From Pyronema omphalodes (taxonomy: Eukaryota; Ascomycota; Pezizomycetes; Pezizales; Pyronemataceae): a stretch of 64,000 bases of DNA. A model generated the notes under the pieces. It was not told the DNA's origin. It did not search any database and saw only the letters and a program-made list of their open reading frames with translations. Positions 1 to 12,800 of the stretch are shown piece by piece (position 1 is the first letter of the stretch; the number at the start of each line of letters is the position of its first letter). The stretch is taken from contig JAJJXM010000054.1 of the NCBI GenBank assembly GCA_024516155.1, positions 372,001-436,000 of the forward strand, written 5' to 3'. The translations under genes were made by a program, and so were the position numbers.

Positions 1-1717
1 TTTGAATTGAATGCCACGAGCCATCTTCGCCACTCCACCCCCCCTCCTCTTGGCCGTCCCTTCCTCGCCGTCCCTCTCACTATAAGGAACACATCATTCC
101 CCCGCCGAGTCCTCAATCCCATTCCTAGGACTCTAGGAATGGTGCAGGCCGTACTTGGTGTCTGAAACGAATGAATTCCATATTCTATCTGGAAGAAAGG
201 AAGTCAATTAGAATAATCAGTTGGGGAAGGATAGAATAAATTGGAATAATCATAACAGCCCATCAGGGCGTCTTGGGAAGCTATATAAAGCTCAGATGAA
301 CAGAACAAGGCTGGGATACTATGCCGCGATGAGTCTTTCAGTAATGGCTTAAAGGAATGCTAATTCAAACTGGAACGAGTTTATAATCTGATATCATAAG
401 CTCCGGCGCTCTGCTTGACATTGGAAATTATCAGAACTTATCAGAAATCATCAGGACAATGACAACCTTCAACAATGCAAACTCAAACCAGCTCATTCGA
501 TATGTATCAACAACACCCAGCACAGCCACCAACCTATCCGCCGTCCCACAGTATCCTTCCACAGCCCGGCAATCCGCATCAAAAAACGGGTATATACATC
601 ACCGCACAGCCACTCTAAAAAATTACGTTTCTTTCATCTATCTGTACATATCCTCCTCATCGGATTAACTAATCCATCTAAAACAACATCCTTTTCTTTC
701 TGCTCTTGTTTCTAAAAAAAAGGTAACCGTACAGCCTCAATGTTTATTCTGCAGCTGTGGACCTGTGGTGAAAGTTTATCTCTTGATTCCGATTATTAGT
801 TACACGAGCTTAGAGGTTGGTGTAATATGTTGTTGGGTTCTTTGTATGTTATTACTGGTGAGGGTTTTAAATGGTGATATAGGGTTGGATTTAGTATACT
901 GGGGCAAGGAGAGCCTATATCGCCTGGGGATCAAGTATACGTACTGATGTTGACGTCCGGTATGTCATTAACCACGGTGCTTTATATCGGCTTTTAATGA
1001 GTACTATTTTTAGATGCAGATGCAGATGTGCGGTGGGAGGCTGTTGGGTAGCTGTAGCTGTACTATTGATGAATTTTTGCTGTTGATATACCATACGGCA
1101 ACTTTGACGTGGGAATGTTTTCATGGTTTCGTAAGCGCGATTTAGGTCTCTTGGGGTTTTGAAAACGGTGCTCGAGAAAGCCGGTGATGCATTGGTCGGT
1201 TTATACCCTGTGTATACAATGCCGATTGAAGTGTGTAAATACAGTCTATAATCAAGAATACTGCAAGAAGAGTTAGCGAGGATGCTTGGCAGGTGAGAAC
1301 CAAGGAAAATCGGAAGTGTTGATGCAACATCATAGGCTCAGAGTATTTCCAAGCCCTGGTATACATACATTAAAGCTCGTGTTTCCGACTGATTTATCCC
1401 GCCTGCTTAACTAACCTTAGTTCTCAAGTATAGGTTATGGGAGACCGCAGTACATATCTGCAGTACCAGGAAACGGTTTTATATGTATCGTCAGAGGTAC
1501 TTATACCCCCCGTCACACGACATGGAAAGTATAGCTATATCACCATCATCGTAACCGTAACACAATTAAGCTTTTCCGAAACGTCTATAAAACCCAGCAG
1601 ATCCTGTAGTTTAACATTCCAGGATCACTACCAGCCTTCCCTTTCTGAAGCCAGCTTTATTTCGACAAAAGTCAAGAAAAATACCGTTTCATTTTCTCTG
1701 CCTCTGCCCTAAACACA
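1..1717. other. Intergenic, no supported gene
   Basis: Only short open frames without protein character are visible on either strand. The last 150 bases form the promoter and leader of the secreted protein gene that starts at 1718. Confidence 0.6.
1586..1592 (+). promoter_or_regulatory. Probable TATA box
   Basis: TATAAAA lies about 130 bases upstream of the ATG at 1718 and is followed by a pyrimidine-rich leader. The placement suits a fungal core promoter with a long leader. The assignment rests on motif and position only. Confidence 0.4.
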
Positions 1718-2503
1718 ATGCGTTTATCCCTCCTTAGCTACCTCTCCATGGCTTTCTCCGCCATCGCCACAGCTACACCCCTGCAATCCACCGACTTTAT
1801 CAAATCCTCCAAGACCCCCAGCCAATCCAGCCAATCCAACCAACCCAGCACCAGCAGTCTCACCATCCCGGACTTCTGCCGCAAAGCCCCAGGCGATCTA
1901 AACTGTCCCGCCAAGCTCCCCTCTGGCAACGTGCTACTAACCGCACGGTACATCATGGTAACCGAAAGACCCAACAGCGGGACGGTACCCAGCGAATTCC
2001 AAGTCGGATGGCACTCAAATTTCGCCGGATCAACGACCGAAGAAGTAACCATAGCACTCTTCGATATTCCCTCTTCTATTTCCGGTCGGAGGTGTCGATT
2101 CCAATTTATCAGTGATCCGGAGAATGATGAGGTTTCTAGGATTCCCGCGGCGGCTTTTAATATCTGGAAACTTGGCCCGAGTAAGGTGTCTTGGGATCAG
2201 AAGGTCACTTGGGGGAATAAACCGGCTAGACAGCATGTTTTGGCTATGTTTGTCACGGATAAGGAGTTGGTGAATTATTCGTTGAATGGGAAGTGGTTGC
2301 ATAAGTTTTATTATGGACCCGGGTATAGGACGAGAAGGGTTAGTGTGGAGGATACTTTTGAGTGTCCGAAGCCGGGGATGGTGGCGTATGAGGTGGCTAG
2401 TGCGATTAGGATGACCGGGGAGGAGTCGACGTCGAAGATTATGGTGCGGGGTGCGAGGTCGGGGTTGGGCATTGAGGTTGTTGGACTGAAGAGTGGGTGG
2501 TAG
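1718..2503 (+). CDS. Secreted But2-like protein
   Basis: A single-exon 261-residue protein. Residues 1 to about 19 are a clear signal peptide with a hydrophobic core ending in small residues (TATA), followed by a Ser/Gln/Pro-rich spacer (about 25-48) and a cysteine-containing globular part. The middle and C-terminus (FDIPSSISGRRCRF near 118-131; FECPKPGMVAYEV near 217-229) resemble the fungal domain named after Uba3-binding protein But2, common in secreted ascomycete proteins of unknown biochemical role. That match is from memory of the pattern. There is no transmembrane segment, so the product is probably extracellular or wall-associated. The ATG is the first one in frame and directly precedes the signal peptide. 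A TATA-like box lies upstream. It could instead be an unrelated secreted protein. Confidence 0.8.
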   Translation: MRLSLLSYLSMAFSAIATATPLQSTDFIKSSKTPSQSSQSNQPSTSSLTIPDFCRKAPGDLNCPAKLPSGNVLLTARYIMVTERPNSGTVPSEFQVGWHSNFAGSTTEEVTIALFDIPSSISGRRCRFQFISDPENDEVSRIPAAAFNIWKLGPSKVSWDQKVTWGNKPARQHVLAMFVTDKELVNYSLNGKWLHKFYYGPGYRTRRVSVEDTFECPKPGMVAYEVASAIRMTGEESTSKIMVRGARSGLGIEVVGLKSGW

Positions 2504-5307
2504 TTGTTGTGGATTGTTATGATCAATGGGATGAGGATTTAATAGGTTGAATGAGTTATGAGTTTGAAGGAATGGTTTGGGATATGTGGTTTTTTGTACT
2601 GATTTCTCGTTATGACGTCGGCATGAATGTAATGATAATATTTTTCCTGAGCTATAGCGCAGGCTATCGGCATATTCATTATATCACAACGGTCAACCGC
2701 CGCGAAACATGTGAGAATCAAACCACCATCCGTTGCATAGTTTCACCTCGTGCTATCCTGCATAAAACTCAGTACATAAACCCCTCATAACATCAAGCCA
2801 TCACATTTCGCACATTTGTCATGCAAACTGACACTTATGTCCCATAGGATTCACAAAACTGCACCCAGCACATGCATGCACCCTATCCCAACATCTTAAC
2901 CAAAAACGTAGTTTTCTAGCTACTCAACCACTCATCGTCACCTATATCGCCTCAAATATTACCTCGTCCAAAATCGCGTGATATGATTATTATATTTCCC
3001 AGGCAAAATCCTGTTCTTTTGATTCAACACAACCTTATGTATATCTTGTACATCGGGTTAACGAGAGATAATGTGATTAATGTCACCATGCTCAGGATAT
3101 ATTTCTTCAACTAGTAAAGTTTAACCTCACTGATGATATCTATCTTTTCTTTTACCTTCACCCCTATATAGTGATGATATATCTCTGGGCTGCCTTTGTT
3201 CCAGCGCTGTTTCATAGCTTACATCCCGCCGAGTATAACAAAGAAGCTCATAACTCCAACCTATTTGATGCGTCCAACAAACAAAAATAAAATTCCACGC
3301 CTAGAACAAATTCATCCCTCCTGTCATTTCAACTTTTCAATATATCAAAACAACTGCGTTTGTTTCCTACGCGGGATGTCACTTCCCTAATCTCCAGAAT
3401 CTCAAGATTCTCAAGATTCTCAAGATTCTCAAAATCTACCATCCACCATCCACCATCCATCATCTCGAGCCACGCACCATACCACGGGGACAGCAAATTC
3501 CGTTGCTATGACACCCTAGCGAATCACATCGACATCTCTAACTAGTTTCCAAACTGCATCCAATCGAACGACATGGGCGCCATCTGGGACTAATCAGCCT
3601 TGATCTATCAAAACGGCACCAAACAGAGTTTTGGGGCTGTTACTTGGAAGGATATTTCTTTATGCTCCGATATGGTAATGGTTGTTGTATTGGGATACGT
3701 GGTATTCCTGTGGATGTGGGATGAGTATGCATGCGATCTCACTCGATGTTAAGGAGGGGGAGAGTGGGGTCAGAAATTTGGTTGGAGTGTGAGAGATGGG
3801 CTTGATTAGTAGTTGCCCGTGTTTTTTGTAAACATTTCTTCATTTTTGTTTTTGTTTTTGTTTTTGTTTTTGTGTAATGTGTTGTGTTGTGTTGCTTACT
3901 TTGTGTATTTCGGGTATTTTAGATGTTTTCTTTTTCCTTCACGGAGCGACGGGGTTATAAACTTAGCGATACATTTGACGATTTGCTCCCGACTGACATA
4001 TTCATCCATGCTATTGAATATCGACGATAATTACACTAGTTCTTTGTTTTTATAGTGTGGAAATAATTTATACAAAGCGATTTATGCACCGCAAGATTAT
4101 GATATGCATAACTGCATAACTGCGGAAACTATGAACTTCAAGCGAAATCATCTCACGCTGTCTGCGCTCCCTGTAGCCAAGAAGGGGTTTATAGTTTTCA
4201 TTTTCTACAGTTTGTGCAGCTTGCAACCCGCAATGACTTCGTCTATTTCTCGGCGGTTATTAAGTAGCTTGTCGACCTCGTTGACCGAGCAGAAAATCAT
4301 GATGTTTCAACTTCGCTCGTTGCGCCTGCTTTTGCGTTGGGCATAGGCGGAGTATGTTTCTGGTTTCCGAAACATGGAGGGTGGATGCTCCGCACGGGTA
4401 GGGCTGAAAGTGAAACGGCGGGTCATCCAACCGGCCACCGACCCGCTGTCGGGATAAGAATAGAAGAGTGTTTCTAAACTTCGGAGTAAGGTGTTTTAAA
4501 CATTATCGGATACATAGCTTAAGGGGCTGACTGGCTTTTTTCTCAGCTTCGGCTTCATGATTTTGCAGGCGTCGCACAAGACATGCATAAAATTAAATTT
4601 ACTTAGCGCTATGTTTCATCCAACAAGGCACGGCATTCTATTGAAATGTCTGTGATATGAAGTCTATGGTGCCTATAGTGTTGAAAGACATCAACCCCGG
4701 TTCCTTCTTTTGGATTTACTTTCCCCTTATTCTTTCTTTTAAAGGCAGTGAACATAGTATATTTCTTTCTTCTTCTACGTGATAGAGAATTGACGGTGTT
4801 AGCAGTATAACTATCGCTTCATTCACCAGAATCTCTTTCGCTAACTTCACTGGCTTCGCTTCGCATCATTTCGTTGGGCTGATAACTTTTTCGGCATTCA
4901 TCGCTCTGCCTGTACCTACCGTTTATTGATTAGACATTTTTGCATCTGTAAGTTCCTTTCTACTTCCCGGATGGGCGCTTTTGTTTCCTATTTTGCCTCC
5001 TACCTACACTTTCATTATTTGCTATCCCCCTCACGTGAGCTCGCGCGTTGGCTAAACACCAACCATCGGCACGGCAACCCGCGTACTTTATGCTAAACGC
5101 GTCTCTCCCCTCCCGCGTCATATGTACTCCCCAATTCACACAGATTGCGACGCTGCAACTCCGTCCAATCCCGCCTTACCTCTCTCCTTCCTAATTCCTC
5201 ATTCTTATCCCTCCCATCAACCCGCACTTCAATTCTATATCAATCCACCATGTCTACCATCTCCGCCTCTAATCCGCACTAACACCCCCTAACCAGCATC
5301 CACCAGA
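2504..5307. other. Intergenic, no supported gene
   Basis: Open frames here are short and lack conserved-protein character. Small tandem repeats occur: CTCAAGATT copies near 3390-3430, CCATCCA copies near 3440-3465, and TTTTTG copies near 3843-3875. The last 250 bases are a pyrimidine-rich leader of the lactonase gene. Confidence 0.55.
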
Positions 5308-6489
5308 ATGCGTCTCTTCCCCACTCTCCTGGTCCTCGCCATGACGACCCTAATGACCTCCGCCATCAACCCCCCCGCTTTGCCAACGGAGGACATATTC
5401 TACATCGGCACCGGCAACGACAGCATCCACACCGCGGCCTTCGATCCGCTCACAGGCGACATCCGCCTCCTCTCCAGCATCTCCGGGGTTGGCCAAGCCT
5501 CCTGGCAACAACCCTCCCACTCCGGCAAAACCCTCTACTCCATCGACGAAGCCGGCGGTCGCTTCGAAGTCTTCAATATCCACTCCGATGGTAGCCTATC
5601 CCGTCAACAACAGCTACCCACCATCACCGGTGCTGTTTCCATCGCTATCTCGAAAGATGATAAAGAGATATTCCTAGCGCATTACATGGGTAATGCAGTA
5701 TCCTATCTGACAGTTGATACCACGGGGACTGTAACATTATCCAAAAACTGGACGTTCACAGCACCACCGGGTCCAAAGCAGCCGAATCAGGATAAACCAC
5801 ATCCTCATCAGGTACTTTATGATCCCTCGGGGAAATGGGTTATTGTCCCGGATTTAGGGGCGGATTTGTTACGGGTTTTTAATTCCCAGGGAGAGACGCA
5901 GCAGATTAAAATGCCACCGGGATCGGGACCTAGACATGGTGTGTTTTGGGAGGGGTTTTATTACCTTGTTAGTGAGCTTGTTTCCACGGTTACGGTTTTC
6001 AAGGTGGAGTCTACGGAGAAAAAGTTTTTGTTGAGGGAACTACAAACTATACCTACGCTTCCTGATGGGATGAGGAAAAATGCCGCGGCGGCGGAGATTT
6101 TGGTTACCCAGGATGGCGGGTTTGTTTATGTTAGCAACAGATGGGAGGAAATGTTTAAAGACGGAAATGCCATCACGGGGTTTGTGAGGAATCAAACAAC
6201 GGGGATGCTAGCACCGATGACACCCCAGCAGTATTTCCCATCGATGGTTAGGACACCGAGACATGTGGCGTTATGGCCCGGGAAGGGAGAGGGGTACTTT
6301 TTTGCGGAGGGACAAGATGGGGGTGGTGTGGTGGTTTTTAAGAGGGATCAGAAGACTGGCGCTATAATGAATGCGGAGAGTAGTCTGCAGGTTGTCCAGC
6401 CGATGTGTATTACCTGGAGACCGAAGGCGAAGGCGGAGAAAGGGGACAAGAAGGAGGCGGGCAGTAGGAAGCCCAGAAGGGGATTGTAG
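5308..6489 (+). CDS. Secreted lactonase, seven-bladed propeller
   Basis: A single-exon 393-residue protein. Residues 1-19 form a signal peptide, so the enzyme probably acts outside the cell or in the secretory pathway. The rest has the repeating blade pattern of the 6-phosphogluconolactonase/carboxy-muconate lactonizing family (Pfam lactonase, seven-bladed beta-propeller): YIGTG with DPLTGD near the start, HPHQVLYDPSGKWVIVPDLGAD in the middle region, SGPRHGVFW, YVSNRW and TPRHVALWPG later. The invariant-looking HPHQ and GPRH motifs suit the family. In fungi the family also includes proteins of unknown lactone specificity, so 6-phosphogluconolactone should not be assumed for a secreted member. 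The basic C-terminal tail (KAKAEKGDKKEAGSRKPRR) is outside the propeller. The length is normal for the family. Confidence 0.85.
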   Translation: MRLFPTLLVLAMTTLMTSAINPPALPTEDIFYIGTGNDSIHTAAFDPLTGDIRLLSSISGVGQASWQQPSHSGKTLYSIDEAGGRFEVFNIHSDGSLSRQQQLPTITGAVSIAISKDDKEIFLAHYMGNAVSYLTVDTTGTVTLSKNWTFTAPPGPKQPNQDKPHPHQVLYDPSGKWVIVPDLGADLLRVFNSQGETQQIKMPPGSGPRHGVFWEGFYYLVSELVSTVTVFKVESTEKKFLLRELQTIPTLPDGMRKNAAAAEILVTQDGGFVYVSNRWEEMFKDGNAITGFVRNQTTGMLAPMTPQQYFPSMVRTPRHVALWPGKGEGYFFAEGQDGGGVVVFKRDQKTGAIMNAESSLQVVQPMCITWRPKAKAEKGDKKEAGSRKPRRGL

Positions 6490-7966
6490 ATACTTTGTAG
6501 TTGCTGGGAATCTCGATAATATGAATAATGAATTCATAGCATGCTCTGAAACTTCTTTTGTTCAATAGTGACCGCGGAGTATAAGCACAAAAGTACGTTA
6601 CAATCCATCCCATCCCATCCCATCCCATCGCCAAAACTCTCTGCCACTTCGTCTTCCATCAATCCTATAGCACATCCAACATTCTAATATCCTCTCCAGC
6701 ACCAACACCCACTTAAAACCATGTAACAATCAGTCCTCAATCCTCAATCCTCAATCCTCAATCCTCAATCCTCAATCCTCAATCCTCAATCCTCAATCCT
6801 CAATCCTCAATCCTCAATCCTCAATCCTCAATCCTCAATCCTCAATCCTCAATCCTCAATCCTCAATCCTCAATCCTCAGTCCTCAGTCCTCAATCCTCA
6901 ATCCTCAATCCTCAATCCTCAATCCTCAATCCTCAATCCTCAATCCTCAATCCTCAATCCTCAATCCTCAATCCTCAATCCTCAATCCTCAATCCTCAAT
7001 CCTCAATCCTCAAAAATCATTGCTATGGTGCATAACCCCTCAATCATTAAAAACATCAAGCTTCAAGCTTCAACCCTCAACCCTGAAATGGTGAAAATTG
7101 ATATTATGTAACTAACCCATTACTTCCACTCCCCTCTCTTGGAACCTTACCCAAAAATACTTTTTTTTTTTGTTAGTACAAATCCTTTTTCAGTACAAAT
7201 CCTTTTTCAGAACAAAATCACTTTCCAGCTAAATAATTCCTCCGGATTCCGTGAGGTTTAAACTGTAACCCTGTAACCCTGTAACCCCGTAACCCTACCA
7301 CTACCACTACCACTACCACTACCACTACCACCACCACTACCACTACCATCACCACAACCCATCATCGATAAGAGTAAAAAAAAATACAATCCTGATCCTG
7401 ATCCTGATCCTGATCCCTATATATATCGATATATCAGAAAAAAAAAAGGAAAGAAAGCAAAATTTTTCATGTCAGAAGCTTGGAGCTTGGAAGAAGAATG
7501 TGTGGGATATGGGGAGATGGGGGTTACGTCATTTGCGAATTCCAGAAACGGGATGGGCTTGGTTTTTTTTTTTTTTTTTTTTTTTTTTGGATGTTCGGGT
7601 ACCGCGAAGAGGGAGGAGGGAAGCTGGAGGCTGGAAACTGGGGGCTAAGATAAACGAAAAATGAAAAATGAATAAACGAAAAATAAAACTCAAAGATGGT
7701 TCTATGCCACTGCCACTGTGACACTGAGCCTTGGTTCCGGTGTCGGTGGTAGGGGTTAAGCGAAGACTTTTGGCGTGTTTTGGCGTGGGGGGTTTGGGAT
7801 TATACTGATCTTCCGGAAACCGTGTGGGAGTAGTTGGAGAAAACGGCTTCCGTTACTCGTTACGCGTTCTCTGGTGGGGGGGGGGGGGGGGTTTACATGA
7901 TAATTTTTTTTTTTTTTTTTTTTTTTGCAGCTTCGAAAGAAAAAAATAAACAAACAAAGGGTGGGT

Positions 7967-8003
<37 letters not shown>

Positions 8004-8139
8004 CCAAGTCCAATTTTCAAGTTCGTTTTCTTCTTCAACATCATCGCAGCTAGCTCTCAACATCAAATCGCCATCATTATATATGCACCCCCCTTTCTGT
8101 CTTTTCCCATCTCATCATCACAACAAAAACAACTCAACT
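6490..8139. other. Intergenic rich in tandem repeats
   Basis: No supported gene. It holds the CCTCAAT minisatellite, short TGTAACCC and CCACTA tandem runs (7265-7350), a GATCCT run near 7390, long poly-T runs (about 7562-7588, 7905-7926, 7970-8003) and a 16-base poly-G run at 7876-7891. The poly-T/poly-G part is the upstream region of the gene at 8140. Confidence 0.6.
6731..7013. repeat. CCTCAAT minisatellite (7-bp unit)
   Basis: About 40 head-to-tail copies of CCTCAAT, nearly perfect, with two CCTCAGT variants close together near 6877-6890. It lies between genes. The unit is not the fungal telomere repeat (CCCTAA). Confidence 0.97.
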
Positions 8140-8662
8140 ATGCTCCGAACCACTATCAAAAAGCAATCCCTCAACACCAACAACTTCAACAAAATCAATC
8201 AAATTAGAACCTTCACAATGTCAAGATTCCTTTACGGCGAAGATAACCCAATCCATCGCGCTGCGGATAATGTTGGGAAAATGCATAATTCCAGTCCTAA
8301 GAATCCGAATATTCTGTCTTCGGGAGGTGCTATTGGGAAGCAATTTAACCGTAAGTTTCCTTTATCTATAATCAAGTTCCCCTTGTCTATAATCTCAAGT
8401 TTCAACAAACTCTAACCCCCTCCCTTCCCAAATAGCCGATGGAGCCCTCGGATCCATCCCCCAAAGCATCGGTGGGCCCTTCGATAAAGACGGAATAATC
8501 GGTAGCCAGTTCAATGCGGCAAAAGGCGGCATTGCAGGAACTGTTGAAAGAGCTGTTGATGGCCCTTCTCAGGCTAATAGGAATACTAGAATGCCGGATT
8601 ATCTTCCCAAGAATGGGGAGAAGGGAAAGAATGGGGAGATGGGAAAGAAGGGGGGGAAGTAG
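8140..8662 (+). CDS. Small protein, putative mitochondrial targeting
   Basis: Two exons, 8140-8350 and 8436-8662, encode 145 residues. The intron (85 bases) has GTAAGT, a CTAAC branch and a TAG acceptor, and the join keeps phase. Residues 1-26 are rich in Arg, Lys, Asn, Ser and Thr and lack acidic residues, like a mitochondrial presequence. A second in-frame ATG at 8218 (MSRFLYGEDNP) could be the start of a cytosolic form. The body is Gly/Ala rich (GGAIGKQFNPDGALGSIPQ, then GPFDKDGIIGSQFNA) with an internal near-repeat of the form G-x-I-G-x-Q-F-N, and ends in a Lys/Gly tail. I recognise the pattern as a conserved fungal hypothetical protein but know no function. The open frame continuing upstream of 8140 is translated poly-T and poly-G tract and is not part of the gene. 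Confidence 0.75.
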
Positions 8663-9839
8663 GAATGGCTGGAATGGCTGGAATGGCTGATGAAGAACCC
8701 CGGTGTAGGGGGTTTGATGATGTTATGATTTTATGATATGATATGATGTATATATATGGCTCCTCCGAATTGATTGATGTAACAGTAGCAGTGGCAGTAG
8801 CAGTATCGGTGATGATGGTTATTGGTGATTGATACGATGTTGGATTGTTATTTGGATTGATTGATAAGATACTGGAATTATCAGGGCGTCTGGGAGTTGG
8901 GCAATACGGAGACGTTTTGGGATGAAAAAAAAATATATGATACCTGGTATGCTGTGATGCAGAGTGACATCCCATGATTTGTCATCCGCCATTTCTGGGG
9001 TGTCGGATCGATATCATAGCGGACGCTAGACAGCAGAATCGAAAGATGAAACAAACATACATCTAGAAATCTCTACCAAAAATCCCATCACGGTGATCGA
9101 GAGATCTTGTTCCTGATTTTCTGTACCCGAGGACATACAGACAGACGGATAGATGTACTCTAGAGTATTTTAGGTACATATTCCAGGTACTTGACACTGG
9201 CTCCAATCGCATACTCCGCTTTATACTGGGTCATCTCGCATACTCTACTGGGTTCACTCAAACCCGCTCCCGGTCGATGGAAATTCTATTACGTACATCC
9301 GGCATGGTGACGGAATGTTAACCATGGCTCCTCCGATTGGAAGTGGAATATGGTTGGATCGGTTGGATTGACCAATGGATAATGGGAGGTTTATGAGGGG
9401 GGTTGGACGAATGTTGTAACTTCGGCATTTACATATGGACGAAAATGTCTATTTGGATCAAGTATGAACGAACTTTAATCGTTTGAAATGAATTTAATCA
9501 TACAGAGGTTAATATTCTTATTTTTATCATCAGAACTATACAAAATTTGAAATGAGAAGATGATATTGAAAAAGAGAGATAGGAAATAGGAAAGGAACAT
9601 TCTGTCGTGGCAAAGAAAGAGAGGTATATAGAGAAGGAAATAATAGTACTAGTAAACAGGTCATTATCATCATCGTCATACCAAAATATACAGTTTCGTA
9701 AAAAGGAAAATTGAATGCTCTTCAACAACTTTGTAAAGATGAAAAACAGCCATCTGTAGTCCCGCGTGAAAAATAAGCAGCCACAGTAAGAAATGCCAAA
9801 TAAAACAAACGAATGGAGTAGAATCCAGAAAGCCCTGCT
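8663..9839. other. Intergenic, no supported gene
   Basis: 3' flanks of two converging genes. Only short AT-rich frames without protein character are present. Confidence 0.55.
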
Positions 9840-12800
9840 TCAATCCAGGTCCAGCTCCTTAAAATTTACTGGCGATTCACTCGTAATATGCACACTTCCA
9901 ACCTTTGAAATGGGCCTATGCATAATCCTCAACCTCGCCAAACATCCAGCAGTATCAAGCGTCGCACTATGTTCCTCCCCACAAGTCTTAACCCGCCCTC
10001 TTAGCGCCCTAACATACCATCTCATCGCATCATCGAATCTTCCCTGTTTCTCCAGTACCCTAGCCATATTATGAACCGTACTCAATGTAACGGGATCATT
10101 CCAACCCAATAACGCTTCCTCACCCTCCAAGGCTTTCGTGTACCACATCAGAGCATCCTCATACTGTTCTTTACGCTCATGAACCTGCCCGATATCATGT
10201 GCAGTGATAGAAGTACTCGGGTGTTCCCATCCTAAAGTTTTTTCCTCCAAAGCCAGCGCCTTTTGATTCCATTCCAGCTCTTCGTCGAATTTACACATGC
10301 GGCGATAAACAAGCGCGACGCTGTGGATGCTGTGTAAAGTACTTGGATGGGATGCGCCTAGTGCTAGTTCCCGTCCGGTAACCGCGCGTCTGTACCAATC
10401 CAGTGCTTCCAACCATTTCTGCTGTTTCTCAAAGACAGCGGCCATGTTATGGACTGTATTGAGAGTTTGCGGATGCTTTTGATTTCTGTTAGCTATCTCT
10501 TCAAGTTACTGACGGATGGATGAAATAGAACTTACATCGATCCCAAGAGTAATCTCGCGACCCCCTAACGCCCGACGATACCAATGAAGCGCCTCATCAT
10601 ACCTCCCCTGCTTCTCAAACATGCTCGCCATATTATGCAACGTCATTAACCTCTCCGGATGTATCCTTCCAAGCGCATGTTCCGCATCCACCAACGCCCT
10701 TTGATACCACGTCATCGCCTCTTCATATCTCTGCAGCTCCGTCACCACCTCCGCGATATCCCGTATCGTCGATAATGTACTGGGATGATGCTTCCCCAGG
10801 GTCTTTTCATACCCGGTTAAGCAACGTTTATACCATCTCAAAGCGCGTTCATATTGCTCCTGGTGCTCAAAAACACGGGCCATATTGTGTACCGTGGTGA
10901 GGGTATGGCGGTGTTCCTTCCCCAACGTGCGGACTTGACAGGACAACGCCTTTTTATAAAGCTTCAACGCGGCATCATATTCCTTCTTCTTTTCCAAGGC
11001 AACGGCCATGTTATTTAATACCGCTAGAGTGGAGGGATGATCAGGACCCCGTGTCTTTTCGCGGGAGAGCAACACGCGGCTGTATAACGGTAGTGCTTCA
11101 TTATATTTCCCCTGTTCACGGAAGACACGAGCTAGGTTATGAACAGTACCCAGAGTCTGGCGATGGTCTGGCCCCAGAGTTGTTTCCTCGCGATTTAAAA
11201 CCCAGCGGTAAAGCTTCACGGCGCTTTCGAAGTTGTTGTGGTTTTCGAGGATCCAGGCGAGGGCGTTGATGTTATCTATCACCGTTGGACCGGGGTTTGA
11301 AAAGATTGTCTCGGGATTTTTTTCGGTGGTGCTTTCTGGGGGGGTTACAGGACGGCTCCATTGACAGAGGAAGAAACGCATCATGACGATTTTTAAATTC
11401 GTTGGTATGGCGCTGGTTTCTTCCCCTCGATCTGCTGCGGTGATTTCTAGGTGGTCGAGATATTTTCTAGTTTCGCAGCAAACGTTCTCAACGCAGAGTT
11501 GGATATGTGGCATTAAGGATTCTTCTCGTGCCCAGTTGTCGGGGGTTCGGTTGTCTTCATCTCGTTCGATAGCTGCGGCTATGAGACTTATTGCTATGGC
11601 GGCGTTTTTTTCTTGCTCGCGGGGAGAAAGACGTTCTCGGGACCAGGCGTGGACGAGGGGGTGGATCCAGATACCGGCTGTTGAGGATTTACGTTTGGCG
11701 AGGGAGAGGGAACAGATTTCCTTAATGGCGTCTTCTACAGAATCTGTTGGAGTTTAGCTTTATGATCACTGATCCTCACTCACGGGGGAAAAAGCAGTAG
11801 GCTTACCGATACCAAATTGGCTTGCGAGAACATCGGGAAGTAGAAGGCCCTCCCAAATGTCTTCATTATTGAAGAATGCCAGTAAGAGAAGAAGTTGCTG
11901 AGCATTCTCGCCAAGTGAACTGAAGGAGATTTCCCATGTTGAAAAGACGGTTTCGCGGTATTTTTGACCGCCAGCTTCAGGAGGTCGTTCGGAGGTTACT
12001 ACGGCGAATTGCTTTTCGAATCGTAGAAGGTACTGGGAAATGGAGATTGATCGGCTCCAGATATAGGATCCGGCTTGGTCTAATGCCAGTGGTAGTCCAC
12101 CGAGTTTCTTGACTAGCAATTCGGCTTCGGTTTGTTCTGTTTCAGTCAGCTATCTTATTCCACAGTACTGGGCATTGCTTCGCGTTGCCTCAGCAACCAC
12201 CGTTTGAAACTCACCTCTCTGAAAACTCTCCCGTTCTCTTCCCGCAGAATTCCTCAAAATCCTCACCCCGTCTTTAATACCGATTTTACCAATCTCAATC
12301 CCCTGCCCCAAATGGCTTGCATCGCGTGCCCGACTGGTAATCAACATATTCCCCCTCAAAGTCGTCGGAAGATAATCCTTCACCTTCACCCCCTGTATAT
12401 CATCATAATTATCCACGACCACTAACCACCTCTGATTCCCGGCCGATAACCAAGTCTGCACCGCACCCGTTACATTCGTAGTATCCACCAATACACCTCT
12501 TTCATCGATAGCGCCTCTCGGCAATCCCAATGCTACCGCAATACCGGTATAATCTGGAGCTTTCAGAGTTTGTCGTTGCATATTTGCATGATGCAATATT
12601 AAATCCTGTGCAATTCGTAGGATATCTTCGAAGACTGTTCCAGTGGTAGATGCATTTATCCACCAGATTGAGGAGTAGCAGTTCCGGTAGGAGTAAGCGT
12701 ATTGTGCTGCGATTTGTGTTTTTCCCATACCACCGAGACCGTGGAGAACTACGATGTTGGTGTGAGAGCTGTTGGCATTCAGCCGTTTGAATTCGGTGTG

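Noticed and set aside
7265..7300. TGTAACCC tandem run looking like telomere repeat
   Set aside because: The unit is 8-9 bases and does not match TTAGGG/CCCTAA. It is short and internal, so it is treated as a microsatellite.
7834..8139. N-terminal extension of the frame ending at 8415
   Set aside because: The extension is translated poly-G and poly-T (Gly and Phe runs). The gene starts at 8140 and has an intron that the frame ignores.
11383..11757. 124-codon plus-strand frame
   Set aside because: It is antisense to the NB-ARC/TPR gene, whose motifs and splice sites are clear on the minus strand.
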